A stretch of DNA of 64,000 nucleotides from Synechococcus sp. CBW1108 (GTDB lineage Bacteria; Cyanobacteriota; Cyanobacteriia; PCC-6307; Cyanobiaceae), in the NCBI RefSeq assembly GCF_015840335.1, contig NZ_CP060395.1:1-64000 (forward strand), read 5' to 3'. Made by a program: the position numbers and the translations under genes. This document shows, in pieces, positions 34,541 through 43,686 of this stretch. Numbering within the stretch: position 1 is the stretch's first letter; each line of letters starts with the position of its first letter. The notes below the pieces were generated by a model that had not been told where the DNA came from, did no database searches, and saw nothing but the letters and a program-made list of their open reading frames with translations.

Positions 34541-36179
34541 TCGACAGGGCCACCTGCTCGGCCACTTTGATGCCGTCAATGGCAGCTGAGAGGATTCCAC
34601 CGGCATAGCCGGCACCCTCACCAGCTGGGAATAACCCTGGAGTGTTGATGCACTCCATGGTTGCTTGGTCTCGAGGCAACCGCACAGGCGAGGATGTGCG
34701 CGTTTCGACGCCCGTCAGCAGGGCCCCCTCCATCGCATATCCGGGGATCCGCCGCGCAAAAATGGGCAGGGCCTCCCGAATCGCCTCCAGCACAAAATGA
34801 GGCAGGCAGTTGTCCAGGTCGCCGTAGCGCACGCCGGGCTGATAGGAGGGCTGGACCCCCTGGGCACAGCGGCTGGGTCGGCGGGCCAGGAAATCACCAA
34901 CCAATTGGGCTGGGGCCATGTAGGAGGAGCCCCCGGCGGCGTAGGCCAGCCCTTCCCAGTGGCGCTGAAAGGCGACGCCGGCAAGCGGATCACCTGGCCC
35001 TTCGCCATAGGGGTTGAGGTCGGCGAGGTCGATGCTCACCACCAGGCCGCTATTGGCGTTGCGCTCGTTGCGGGAATGCTGACTCATGCCATTGGTCACC
35101 ACACGGCCCTCCTCGGAGGTGGCGCCCACCACCAGCCCACCAGGACACATGCAGAAGCTGTAAACGCTGCGGCCAAGCAGGGCAGGGGCGCTGCAGTGGT
35201 GCACCAACTTGTATTCAGCCGGGCCCAGGCGGGGGTGGCCGGCGGCCTCACCCCAGCGCGCCCGGTCGATCAGGCTCTGGGGATGCTCGATGCGCAGTCC
35301 CACCGCAAAGGGTTTAGGGACCATCGCCACACCGGCAGCTTTGACCATGGCGAAACTGTCGCGGGCGCTGTGGCCCAGGGCCAACACCACCCGGTCGGCC
35401 CCAATCCGCTCGCCGCCCGCCAGCACCAGGCCCCGCACCGCCCGCTCCTGGGGATCCAGCTCCAGGCCATCCACCCGGCACTGGAAGCGCACCTCACCGC
35501 CAAGGGCCTCGATGCGACGCCGCAGGCCCCGCACCACCGTGGCCAGCTTGTAGGTGCCGATGTGGGGATGGTGCAGGGTGAGAATCTCGGGGTTAGCCCC
35601 GGCCGCCACCAACTCCTCCAGCACCTTGCGCACATAGGGCTTGGCCTCACTCACCTGGCTGTAGAGCTTGCCGTCGGAGAAGGTGCCGGCCCCCCCTTCG
35701 CCAAACTGGGCATTGGACTCGGGATCGAAGCGGCAGGTGCCCTTCCAGAAGCCGAAGGTGTCTGCGGTGCGTTCCCTGATCGCCTTGCCCCGCTCCAGCA
35801 GCAGGGGGCGGAAGCCCATCTGGGCCAGCAACAGGGCGGCGAAGTAACCGCAGGGGCCCGCCCCCACCACCACTGGACGCAGGTCGTTGGCGCAGGCCAC
35901 GGCCACGGGGTGATATGTGGTGTCGGGGCTGGGCCACAGATTGGGATCAGCGGCGAAGCGCTTCAACAGGCCTGCTTCAGCGCGGCGATCAAGGGCCAGC
36001 TCCAGGTCGAGGCTGTACACCAAGGCGATCGCCTTGGGCTTGCGGGCATCGACGCTGCGCTTGACCAGCCGCAGGGCCCCCAGCTGATGCGATTCGAGAC
36101 GCAGCCGCCGACATACCGCAGCCCTCAGATCGGCCTCCGTGTGCTCGAGGGGCAGTTTCAGTTGGCTCAGTCGCAGCAC
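34479..36179 (-). CDS. FAD-dependent oxidoreductase (uncharacterised dehydrogenase family)
   Basis: A 566-residue flavoprotein. The FAD-binding GxGxxG-type motif is VVVGAGPCGYFAALLLAQMG at about residue 105, preceded by an N-terminal domain (LRLSQLKLPLEHTEADLRAAV) typical of this family of predicted NAD(P)/FAD dehydrogenases. GEGGAGTFSDGKL and GLFPAGEGAGYAGGILSAAIDGIKVAE are further signatures. The GTG at 36179 is chosen because an AGGAG lies 6 bases upstream; TTG at 36185 is too close to it. Substrate unknown. It overlaps cyAbrB at the 3' end. Confidence 0.87.
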   Translation of the reverse strand: MLRLSQLKLPLEHTEADLRAAVCRRLRLESHQLGALRLVKRSVDARKPKAIALVYSLDLELALDRRAEAGLLKRFAADPNLWPSPDTTYHPVAVACANDLRPVVVGAGPCGYFAALLLAQMGFRPLLLERGKAIRERTADTFGFWKGTCRFDPESNAQFGEGGAGTFSDGKLYSQVSEAKPYVRKVLEELVAAGANPEILTLHHPHIGTYKLATVVRGLRRRIEALGGEVRFQCRVDGLELDPQERAVRGLVLAGGERIGADRVVLALGHSARDSFAMVKAAGVAMVPKPFAVGLRIEHPQSLIDRARWGEAAGHPRLGPAEYKLVHHCSAPALLGRSVYSFCMCPGGLVVGATSEEGRVVTNGMSQHSRNERNANSGLVVSIDLADLNPYGEGPGDPLAGVAFQRHWEGLAYAAGGSSYMAPAQLVGDFLARRPSRCAQGVQPSYQPGVRYGDLDNCLPHFVLEAIREALPIFARRIPGYAMEGALLTGVETRTSSPVRLPRDQATMECINTPGLFPAGEGAGYAGGILSAAIDGIKVAEQVALSITHPHLQRPGAQGESACDPI

Positions 36180-36472
36180 AGGCAACTCCTGGAGGTCCGC
36201 CCAGGGGATTGGGCGCCTTTGATGGCCTTATTGCAGCAGTCTCGTCGGGCCGTGGCCGGAAATCCCACCGGCCTGCCAGGGTGGGAACTGGTTCGCTGGC
36301 GCCTCCATGGGGATCACCCACTGCCCCCTCTGCATCGGTTTGGCTGTTCTTTGCGTGGTGCGCGCCACGGCCCACGGCACCCTGCTCCTGAGCCAGCCTG
36401 CTCTTGAGGCTCTCTGGCTGAAGGGCCCAGGTGCGCTAAGCATGGGCAGCATCGCTGCGCACTGAAACCTGC
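36180..36472. other. Intergenic region before the phosphoesterase
   Basis: This stretch of about 290 bases holds the start signals of the divergent FAD oxidoreductase and phosphoesterase genes. A short hydrophobic frame from ATG 36309 to 36467 (52 codons, containing HCPLC) is present, but nothing else supports it as a gene. No convincing promoter pair could be fixed. Confidence 0.4.
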
Positions 36473-37540
36473 ATGGACCAGTGGCCTGGCCCCCAGTTCA
36501 ACCGCCGTAGCTTCCTGGGACTGGCCGGTCTGTCCATGGGGGCCATGGGGGCCGTGGCGGCCGGCCAGATCCCCGCCCGGGCGGCCACCGGCGATGCCAG
36601 TCGGCTGCAAGCCCCTCGGGGTGACCTGCGCCTGGTGGCCATCAGTGATCTCAACAGCAGCTACGGCTCCACCAGCTACCTCAGCGAGGTGCTGCGGGCC
36701 GTCCAGCTCATTCCCGCCTGGAAGCCCGATCTGGTGCTCTGCGGCGGCGACATGGTCGCTGGCCAGAAGCAGGGGCTCAGCCAGGTGCATCTCAGTGCCA
36801 TGTGGGCCTCCTTCGACCGCCAGCTGCTTTCACCTTTGCGGCGGGCGGGATTGCCGGTGGCGATCACCATGGGCAACCACGACGCCTCGGCGGCCCGCTC
36901 CGGCGGGCGCTACGTGTTTGAACTCGACAGGCAGGAGGCCGGCCGCTACTGGCGCGGCCAGCGGGATTCGCTGGGGCTGGAATTTGTCGATGCCAGCCGT
37001 TTCCCGTTCGCCTACAGCGTGCGCCAGCACGACCTGTTCCTACTGGTGTGGGATGCCTCCTCCGCCACCGTGCCCGCCGACCAGGTGGCCTGGGCCGAGC
37101 GCCAGCTGAGCAGCCCAGCAGCGCAATCCGCCCGGCTGCGGCTGGTGCTGGGCCATCTGCCCCTCTATGCGGTGGGACAGGGCAGGGACACCCCAGGCAA
37201 CGTGCTGCAACAGAGCGACGCCCTGCGGCAGCTGCTGGAGCGCACCGGAGCCCACGCCTACATCAGTGGCCACCACCACGCCTACTTCCCCGGACGGGTG
37301 GGGCAACTGGATCTGCTCCACCTCGGAGCCCTGGGCAGCGGCCCACGCCGGCGCCTCCAGGACAACACGCCGCCGGTGCAAACCCTCACCCTGATTGATG
37401 CCTTCTGGCCCAGCGGAGATGGCGCGGGACGTACGGTCTATACCAGCTTCAACATGACAACCCTGCAGCCAATCCGCAGCCAGCAGTTACCGGCCCAGAT
37501 CCGCCCCAGCCGGGGACCGGTGCTGGGCCGGATCAGCTGA
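36473..37540 (+). CDS. Tat-exported metallophosphoesterase
   Basis: Calcineurin-like phosphoesterase of 355 residues, probably periplasmic. The Tat signal NRRSFLGLAG (10-19) is followed by a hydrophobic stretch and an Ala-x-Ala site near ARAAT. The phosphoesterase motifs appear in order: AISDLN (an expected DxH has Asn in place of His), CGGDMV, TMGNHDAS, LGHLPLY and SGHHHAYF. The altered first motif may change metal use. Family function (acid phosphatase or phosphodiesterase) is inferred. Confidence 0.88.
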   Translation: MDQWPGPQFNRRSFLGLAGLSMGAMGAVAAGQIPARAATGDASRLQAPRGDLRLVAISDLNSSYGSTSYLSEVLRAVQLIPAWKPDLVLCGGDMVAGQKQGLSQVHLSAMWASFDRQLLSPLRRAGLPVAITMGNHDASAARSGGRYVFELDRQEAGRYWRGQRDSLGLEFVDASRFPFAYSVRQHDLFLLVWDASSATVPADQVAWAERQLSSPAAQSARLRLVLGHLPLYAVGQGRDTPGNVLQQSDALRQLLERTGAHAYISGHHHAYFPGRVGQLDLLHLGALGSGPRRRLQDNTPPVQTLTLIDAFWPSGDGAGRTVYTSFNMTTLQPIRSQQLPAQIRPSRGPVLGRIS

Positions 37541-37550
37541 ACTAGAGCCG

Positions 37551-39989
37551 CTAGGGCCCTGGGAAGCGCCCCAGGCTTGCCTCGATCCTGGCCACCTCCA
37601 GCCGGGTGGCAATCACCGCGTCGGGGTTGAGGCTGATCGAATCAATGCCCTCCTCCACCAGGAAGCGGGCGAAGTCGGGGTAGTCGCTGGGGGCCTGGCC
37701 GCAGATACCGATCTTGCGGCCGCAGCGCTTGGCGCTTTGGATCGCCAGCCGAATCATCGCCTTCACGGCCGGATGGCGCTCGTCAAACAACTCAGCCACC
37801 AAGGCTGAATCGCGATCCAGGCCCAGGGTGAGTTGGGTGAGGTCGTTGGAGCCGATCGAGAAGCCATCGAAGCGCGCGGCAAACGCCTCTGCCGCAATCA
37901 CATTGCTGGGCAGCTCGCACATCACATACACCTCCAGACCGTTCTCACCCCGCACCAGGCCGGAGCGGGCCATTTCTGCCAATACCCGATCCCCCTCCTC
38001 GGGGGTGCGGCAGAAGGGCACCATCGGGATCACATTGGTGAGACCCATGCCCTCGCGCACCCGTTTGAGGGCCTGGCATTCCAGGGCGAAGGCAGCGCGG
38101 AAGGCCGGGGCGTAGTAGCGCGAAGCCCCCCGCCAGCCGAGCATTGGGTTCTCCTCATCGGGCTCAAAGGCCCCGCCGCCGAGCAGGCGGGCATATTCAT
38201 TGCTCTTGAAATCGGAGAAGCGCAGGATCACCGGCCGGGGGTAGAAGGCCGCGGCAATGCGAGCCATCCCCTGGGCCAGCAGATCGACGTAATACTCCGC
38301 GGGGCTGGCATGGCCGGCCGTCAGCTGGGCGATGGCCGTCAGCTGGGCGATGGCCGCCCGCTGGGTGGGGTCGGCCACCCGCGCCGGGGCCAGCAGGGCC
38401 ATCGGATGCACTTTGATGTGGTTGGCAATGATGAACTCCAACCGCGCCAGGCCCACCCCGTCGCAGGGGATGGCGGCCAGTTTGAAGGCCTCCTCCGGGT
38501 TGCCCACGTTCATCAGGATCTGGGTGCGGGTAGCGGGCAGGTCGCCGATGGGCTGCTCCGTCACCGAGAACGGCAGGGTGCCGCTGTACACCCGGCCCAC
38601 ATCACCTTCACAACAGCTGATCGTGATCGCATCGCCGTCCTGGATGCGCTGGGTGCCATCACCGGTGCCGACGATGGCAGTGATGCCCATCTCCCGGGCA
38701 ATGATCGCCGCGTGGCAGGTGCGGCCGCCTTGGTCGGTGACGACGCCACTGGCCCGCTTGAGGATCGGCTCCCAGTCGGGATCGGTGCGCTCGGTGATCA
38801 GCAGATCGCCGCTCTCAAAGCGCTCGATCTCGCCGGGATGGCGGATTACCCGCGCCAGACCGCTGCTCACCGAGGCTCCGATGGCGCGGCCGCTCGCCAG
38901 GGGTTCGGCCTGGTGGGGCTCCAGGTGCCAGCTGCGCAGCACCGCCTGCTGCTGGCGCGACTGCACCGTTTCCGGGCGGGCCTGGAGGATGAACAGCTCG
39001 CCGCTGAGGCCATCTTTTGCCCACTCGATATCCATCGGCGTAGGCGAGCCCCGTTTGGCGCTGTAGTGGCGCTCGATGCAGCAGGCCCAGCGGGCCAGGT
39101 TGAGGGCCTCGTCATCGCTGAGGGCAAAGCGGTCGCGCTCGGCCTGGGGCACCGCCTCGTTGATCAGGCCGACGCCCGCCTCGCCGCACACCATCCGGAT
39201 CGCCTTGCTGCCCAGCCGTTTGCTGAGGATCGGCGCGAAGCCCTGCTCAAGCGTGGGTTTGAAGATCAGCAGCTCATCAGGGTTCACCGCACCCTGCACG
39301 ACGTTTTCACCCAGGCCGTAGGCGGCGGTTAGCAGCACCGCATCGCGGAAGCCGGTTTCGGTGTCGATGCTGAACATCACCCCAGCGCAGGCCAGGTCGG
39401 AGCGCACCATCCGCTGCACCCCGACCGAGAGGGCCACCTCCAGATGATCGAAGCCATTGAGCTGGCGGTAGGAGATGGCCCGGTCGGTGAACAGCGAGGC
39501 GTAACAGCGGCGGCAGGCCTCAAGCAGGGCCGCCTCCCCCTCAATGTTCAAAAAGGTCTCCTGCTGGCCGGCGAAGCTGGCATCGGGCAGGTCTTCAGCG
39601 GTGGCGCTGGAGCGCACCGCTACCGCTGGCAAAACGCCATCTGGTGTTGCCAGCTCTCGATAGGCAGCAAGGATTGCAGCGCTCAGATCTGCCGGCAGGC
39701 GGGCGTTCAACAGCAGGGCCCGGGCTGCCTTGCCAGCGGCCTGCAAAGCGCCGAGATCTTCTGTATCAAGCCCCGCCAGCAGGGCCCGCAGCGGACCATC
39801 GAGGCCATTGGTGCGCAACAGGTGGCGGTAGGCGCCTGCCGTAGTAGCAAAGCCCCCAGGCACCCGCACGCCCTGCTCTGCCAGCTCCCGGATCATCTCC
39901 CCAAGGGAGGCGTTCTTGCCGCCCACCGCGGCGATGGCCTCGATGCCCACCTGGTTGAAGGGCAGCACCAGGGTTTCAGCAGAAAACAT
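37551..39989 (-). CDS. ppsA: Phosphoenolpyruvate synthase
   Basis: Converts pyruvate, ATP and water to PEP, AMP and phosphate; 812 residues. The N-terminal ATP-grasp domain begins LVLPFNQVGIEAIAAVGGKNASLGEM. The phosphohistidine swivel site is GGRTCHAAIIAREMGITA, and the C-terminal PEP barrel ends GICGQAPSDYPDFARFLVEEGIDSISLNPD with the catalytic Cys. The frame is open for 115 codons upstream, but the ATG at 39989 is the family start. An 18-base in-frame tandem duplication (38316-38351) gives the repeat AIAQLTAIAQLTA. Confidence 0.96.
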   Translation of the reverse strand: MFSAETLVLPFNQVGIEAIAAVGGKNASLGEMIRELAEQGVRVPGGFATTAGAYRHLLRTNGLDGPLRALLAGLDTEDLGALQAAGKAARALLLNARLPADLSAAILAAYRELATPDGVLPAVAVRSSATAEDLPDASFAGQQETFLNIEGEAALLEACRRCYASLFTDRAISYRQLNGFDHLEVALSVGVQRMVRSDLACAGVMFSIDTETGFRDAVLLTAAYGLGENVVQGAVNPDELLIFKPTLEQGFAPILSKRLGSKAIRMVCGEAGVGLINEAVPQAERDRFALSDDEALNLARWACCIERHYSAKRGSPTPMDIEWAKDGLSGELFILQARPETVQSRQQQAVLRSWHLEPHQAEPLASGRAIGASVSSGLARVIRHPGEIERFESGDLLITERTDPDWEPILKRASGVVTDQGGRTCHAAIIAREMGITAIVGTGDGTQRIQDGDAITISCCEGDVGRVYSGTLPFSVTEQPIGDLPATRTQILMNVGNPEEAFKLAAIPCDGVGLARLEFIIANHIKVHPMALLAPARVADPTQRAAIAQLTAIAQLTAGHASPAEYYVDLLAQGMARIAAAFYPRPVILRFSDFKSNEYARLLGGGAFEPDEENPMLGWRGASRYYAPAFRAAFALECQALKRVREGMGLTNVIPMVPFCRTPEEGDRVLAEMARSGLVRGENGLEVYVMCELPSNVIAAEAFAARFDGFSIGSNDLTQLTLGLDRDSALVAELFDERHPAVKAMIRLAIQSAKRCGRKIGICGQAPSDYPDFARFLVEEGIDSISLNPDAVIATRLEVARIEASLGRFPGP
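38316..38351. repeat. In-frame 18-base tandem duplication in ppsA
   Basis: GGCCGTCAGCTGGGCGAT occurs twice in succession and adds six residues (one extra IAQLTA) between the swivel domain and the PEP barrel. The reading frame is preserved. Confidence 0.9.
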
Positions 39990-40092
39990 GCGACCAGGGC
40001 AGCCAAACCCAACTCTGGCGCCTGCCCCCCCTGCCAGCCAGCCGAAACAGGTGCGAGAGTGGGATGAACAATTTTGCTTCGCAGCGCTTTTT

Positions 40093-40542
40093 GTGACCCG
40101 CTTATCCCTGGCCTGGATCACTGCTTCCACCCTTGGTGCAACAGGCCTGCTTGGAGCAACAGCCCTGCTTGGCTCACCTGCCCTGGCCCAGTCGGCAGCG
40201 GCTGCAGCCAAGCCAGTGTCAATTGAAACGATGAACGACCTGGCCCTGGCGGCAGCGGTCAACGTCTGCGAACTGGCGGTGGAACAGAAGCTGCCAGTGC
40301 AGAACGGGGTCATTTCCAACGCAAAGGCCATCACCTACGTGGTGAGCTCCGTGCATGGCAGCGAGATTGCCGGAACCGGCAAACTCGAAGCCTCCCAGAT
40401 CGTCAACGGCACGATCGTGCAGATCGTCGGCCGGGTAAAGCAGGGCTGCTACGCCAAGATCACAGCTGCTGACAAAAAATTTGTCGATGAGGTGATCGCC
40501 CAGTTCACTGCCCAGGCCAACAAGCAGCAACCGAAGAAGTAG
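40093..40542 (+). CDS. Hypothetical exported protein
   Basis: A 149-residue protein with a signal peptide (TRLSLAWITASTLGATGLLGATALLGSPALAQS, cleaved after ALA). The mature part is small and globular with two Cys (VNVCELAVEQKLPV and RVKQGCYAKIT) and a basic Gln/Lys tail. A GTG at 40093 is the only plausible start that yields a signal peptide; the longer frame runs antisense to ppsA. Similar proteins are widespread in picocyanobacteria without a proven function. Confidence 0.72.
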   Translation: MTRLSLAWITASTLGATGLLGATALLGSPALAQSAAAAAKPVSIETMNDLALAAAVNVCELAVEQKLPVQNGVISNAKAITYVVSSVHGSEIAGTGKLEASQIVNGTIVQIVGRVKQGCYAKITAADKKFVDEVIAQFTAQANKQQPKK

Positions 40543-40554
40543 GCGCTCGCACCC

Positions 40555-40761
40555 TCAGTCGCGTTCGCCTGGCTCGGGGTCACCCTCCGGCAACAGCTGG
40601 GCCAGCAGACCGGCTCCCATCAGCACGCCCCCGAGGGTCAGGGCCAGCATCCTGTTGCTGGCTGCTGGCCCATCACTCCATACCCCCGCCGCCAGAAAGG
40701 CCCCTCCCAGCAGGAGGGAGGGCACAAGCACGATGCCCTTGGCCGTGCGGTTCAGGCTCAT
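40555..40761 (-). CDS. Hypothetical small membrane protein
   Basis: A 68-residue protein with two membrane segments (GIVLVPSLLLGGAFLAAGVW and MLALTLGGVLMGAGLLAQLL) and an acidic C-terminal tail (PEGDPEPGERD). Its start overlaps the stop of the nuclease-like gene upstream, implying coupled translation. No family recognised. Confidence 0.6.
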   Translation of the reverse strand: MSLNRTAKGIVLVPSLLLGGAFLAAGVWSDGPAASNRMLALTLGGVLMGAGLLAQLLPEGDPEPGERD

Positions 40762-41111
40762 GGGCAGGCATCAACAGCGCCTGCTCGCGGCTCGGCCAAG
40801 CCGGCCGCGAGCAAGCCGCTGCCTAGGTCTGTGGCCGCGGCCAGGGGCTGAACCCGAGCCAGCAGCACGCCCTGCTCCTGGCCCATAGGCCGCAGATTTA
40901 CCTTGGTGCGCCGAGGTGCGGCCTGGCGCAGCCAGGCAATCGCCTCGATCTCGTGGTCAGCCGACACAGAAATACAGGCGAGCTGAACCGTATAACTGCG
41001 ATTTTGATCTCCGAGCTGGAGCAGACTGCCGCCCCGAACCTGCAGTATTTCTGCCGCACCTACGCCGGCGGGCCAGATCAGTAGAGCCACCAGCAGGGCG
41101 GCAAGAGCCAT
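40758..41111 (-). CDS. Exported SNase-like small protein
   Basis: A 117-residue protein with a cleavable signal peptide (ALAALLVALLIWPAGVGAAE) and a small beta-rich mature part (LQVRGGSLLQLGDQNRSYTVQLACISV...AWLRQAAPRRTKVNLRPM). This resembles the OB-fold of staphylococcal-nuclease-like proteins, but the catalytic Arg/Glu set cannot be placed with certainty. The ATG at 41111 overlaps the ilvB stop (TGATG). Function is uncertain. Confidence 0.65.
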   Translation of the reverse strand: MALAALLVALLIWPAGVGAAEILQVRGGSLLQLGDQNRSYTVQLACISVSADHEIEAIAWLRQAAPRRTKVNLRPMGQEQGVLLARVQPLAAATDLGSGLLAAGLAEPRAGAVDACP

Positions 41112-42997
41112 CACAACTTGGCACCGCAGCTGGGGCAGAACAGGTGGGCACTTTCGGTGGTGCTACCGCAGGCATGGCAGTGGCGACTGGTGTCGATCGC
41201 CAGCTCCGGATGGCTGGGCAGACCCACCATCTGGGCATTGCTGGCCCCCGGTGGCACCATCGGGTAGCAGTTTTCATTGCGGCGCACCTTCACATCGATG
41301 AAGGCAGGTCCGGGATGGTCAAAGGCCTCCTGCAGCTGCTGGCGCAGGCTGGAACGCTCCTTGATGCACACTCCCCGCACCCCGAAGGACTCCGCCAGGG
41401 CAGCAAAGTCGGGCATGCCACCGGTCATCTCGGAGGCGGAATAGCGCTCTCCGTAAAAGCTCTCCTGCCACTGGCGCACCATGCCCTGCCAGCCGTTGTT
41501 GATCACCACCACCTTCACCGGCAGGTTGTATTGGCTGAGGGTGCCCAACTCCTGGATATTCATCAGGATGCTGGCGTCGCCGGCGACACAGATCACCTGC
41601 TCATCCGGAAAGGCGGTCTGCACGCCCATGGCTGCAGGCATGCCGAAGCCCATGGTGCCCAAGCCAGCCGAGCTGATCCAGCGCCTTGGGCCATTGTGTA
41701 GGAACTGGGCGGCCCACATCTGGTGTTGGCCCACATCGGTGGTGTAGAAGGCATCGGGTGCTAGCTCTTGCAGGGCCACCATCACCTCCTGGGGGGCGAT
41801 CTCGCCCTCGGGGGCGGGCACCACCAGGGGATAGTTCTGCTTCCAGCTGTCGATGCGCTGCAACCAGGCCTCGGTGCGGCCCTCCGAGCTGTCCTGGGCT
41901 GAGGCGGACAGAAGGGCAGTGAGGGCGGCCTGTACATCGGCCACGAGCGCCACGTCCGGCAGGCGCGTCTTGCCCATCTCAGCCGCGTCGATGTCGATGT
42001 GGATCACCTGAGCCCGGGGGGCGAAACCGTCCAGCCGTCCGGTGACCCGGTCGTCGAAGCGGGCACCGGTGGCAATCAGCAGGTCGCACTCGGTGACTGC
42101 GAAATTGGCATAGGCGGTGCCGTGCATGCCGAGCATGCCCACCGACTGGGGATGCTTCTCATCAAAGGCGCCCTTGCCCATCAAGGTGGTGGTTACGGGC
42201 AAGCGGAAACGCTCCGCCAACTGCTTCACGGCGGCGTGGGCGCCGCTGCTGATTGCCCCACCACCCACGTAGAGCAGGGGCCGGCGAGCCTGGCGAATCA
42301 GGGCCAGGGAAGCGGCGACTGCCTCGGGATCGGGTTCGGGGGGCAACCTGAAGCCAGCCGGAATTGCCGTCCCGGGCGCCACAGGGGTGTAGTGGAACTC
42401 CTCAATCCCCACATCCTTGGGCACATCGATCAGCACCGGGCCGGGCCTGCCACTGGCTGCAATCAAAAAGGCCTCGGCCACAATCCGGCCGATATCGCGG
42501 GGATCGCGCACCACCCAGGAGTGCTTCACAATCGGCAGGGTGATGCCGAAGATGTCAGTTTCCTGGAAGGCGTCGGTGCCGATCGAGGCACGGGGCACCT
42601 GTCCGGTGATCACCACCATCGGCACCGAGTCCATCTGGGCGGTGGCGATGCCGGTCACCAGGTTGGTGGCGCCCGGGCCAGAGGTGCCGAAGCACACGCC
42701 CACCTTGCCTGTTGCGCGGGCATAGGCATCGGCCGCATGGGTGCCGCCCTGCTCATGGCGCACCAGGATGTGCTTCAACCAGCCGCGGGCTTCTGCCTTG
42801 TGCAGCTCGTCATAGATGGGCAGGATGGCGCCGCCTGGATAGCCGAAGATGTGCTCCACCCCATGGATGTGTAAGGCATCCATCAGGGCGTAGCCGCCAT
42901 TGACCAATTGGGATGGGCTGGCCTGCTGGCCAGTGCTGGCTCCTTTTGACCTGGCTGGGGCGGACTGGACCGCAGGGGGGAGGGGCGTCAGCGTCAC
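41111..42997 (-). CDS. ilvB: Acetolactate synthase large subunit with C-terminal zinc ribbon
   Basis: ThDP-dependent synthesis of acetolactate and acetohydroxybutyrate for branched-chain amino acids; 628 residues. Typical motifs: [16 protein letters not shown]-type N-terminus (here [15 protein letters not shown]) with the catalytic Glu in VRHEQGG, VTGQVPR, and the ThDP-Mg motif [12 protein letters not shown] followed by [13 protein letters not shown]. The last 25 residues form CHACG...FCPSCGAK, a CxxC/CxxC zinc-ribbon-like tail. The GTG at 42997 is the probable start. A nuclease-like gene overlaps the stop. Confidence 0.95.
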   Translation of the reverse strand: MTLTPLPPAVQSAPARSKGASTGQQASPSQLVNGGYALMDALHIHGVEHIFGYPGGAILPIYDELHKAEARGWLKHILVRHEQGGTHAADAYARATGKVGVCFGTSGPGATNLVTGIATAQMDSVPMVVITGQVPRASIGTDAFQETDIFGITLPIVKHSWVVRDPRDIGRIVAEAFLIAASGRPGPVLIDVPKDVGIEEFHYTPVAPGTAIPAGFRLPPEPDPEAVAASLALIRQARRPLLYVGGGAISSGAHAAVKQLAERFRLPVTTTLMGKGAFDEKHPQSVGMLGMHGTAYANFAVTECDLLIATGARFDDRVTGRLDGFAPRAQVIHIDIDAAEMGKTRLPDVALVADVQAALTALLSASAQDSSEGRTEAWLQRIDSWKQNYPLVVPAPEGEIAPQEVMVALQELAPDAFYTTDVGQHQMWAAQFLHNGPRRWISSAGLGTMGFGMPAAMGVQTAFPDEQVICVAGDASILMNIQELGTLSQYNLPVKVVVINNGWQGMVRQWQESFYGERYSASEMTGGMPDFAALAESFGVRGVCIKERSSLRQQLQEAFDHPGPAFIDVKVRRNENCYPMVPPGASNAQMVGLPSHPELAIDTSRHCHACGSTTESAHLFCPSCGAKL

Positions 42998-43026
42998 GGC
43001 TGCAACAGGCCAATCAGCTTGGCGGG

Positions 43027-43686
43027 TTAACGAGCAATCGCAACCCTAGTTGCTGGTGGGGCTTTTGGGGCAGAAGAGCGAACTTTTTGCGAGTTCCGTG
43101 CAGCGGCCATCGCCCGCAGGATCAGGGCCGGGTCAAGCCAGCGGCCGCTATGGCGCATGCCCCAGTGCAGATGGGGGCCCGTGGTGCGACCACTCATGCC
43201 CACATGTCCGATCAGCTGACCGGTACCAAGCACCTGGCCGGGGGCCAGGGCCACCGGCCCGCTGCGGTAGGTGCCCCCTGCCACCCGCCCGGCCAGGTGG
43301 CAGTAGATGTGCTCGTAGTTCCCGGATCGGATCACCAGGCCGACGCCACAGGCTCCGTCATTGATGACGGACTGCACGACGCCAGCCCACCAATTGCGGA
43401 TCGGTGAACCCAACGGGGCGGCGATGTCGAGGCCGTAGTGGGGTTCGAGCCGACCCCAGGGACCGGTACGGGTGCCGAAATGGCTGGTGTAAGCCAGGAA
43501 ACTGGTGACGGGGAAGACGCCCATCCCCCAACGGCTATGGGCCTGGCTCAGCTGCGGCGCCAGCATCACGCAGGTAAAAGCGATCAAGCTGGGAACAGCC
43601 ATCAAGCTGGGAACAGCCATCAAGCCGGGAACCAAGCCAGGGAGGGCCCTGCGCCGCCGGCGCTGGTCAGAGAAGCCCGAGGGCAT
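43027..43686 (-). CDS. M23-family peptidase (LytM domain), exported
   Basis: Murein endopeptidase-like protein of 219 residues. An N-terminal signal with a duplicated MAVPSL segment precedes a LytM domain with [14 protein letters not shown] (first zinc His and Asp), [11 protein letters not shown]-like [11 protein letters not shown], and [13 protein letters not shown] with the HxH pair. The zinc set is complete, so it may be active. The start (ATG 43686, or GTG 43704) lies inside the 3' end of hemH. Confidence 0.88.
   Translation of the reverse strand: MPSGFSDQRRRRRALPGLVPGLMAVPSLMAVPSLIAFTCVMLAPQLSQAHSRWGMGVFPVTSFLAYTSHFGTRTGPWGRLEPHYGLDIAAPLGSPIRNWWAGVVQSVINDGACGVGLVIRSGNYEHIYCHLAGRVAGGTYRSGPVALAPGQVLGTGQLIGHVGMSGRTTGPHLHWGMRHSGRWLDPALILRAMAAARNSQKVRSSAPKAPPATRVAIAR
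43583..43633. repeat. 18-base tandem repeat in the M23 peptidase signal region
   Basis: ATCAAGCTGGGAACAGCC occurs at 43583-43600 and 43601-43618 with a partial, diverged third copy to 43633. It encodes repeated MAVPSL-type residues that lengthen the hydrophobic part of the signal. Confidence 0.85.

Noticed and set aside
36309-36467. 52-codon hydrophobic frame with HCPLC before the phosphoesterase
   Set aside because: No ribosome site, no recognisable family, and overlapping frames are equally open; kept only as a note on the intergenic region.
37833-39332. 499-codon frame opposite ppsA
   Set aside because: Shadow of the ppsA coding frame, no family features.
39990-40334. N-terminal extension of ppsA by 115 codons
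   Set aside because: It overlaps the signal-peptide gene at 40093 and has no similarity to PEP synthase; the ATG at 39989 gives the normal N-terminus.
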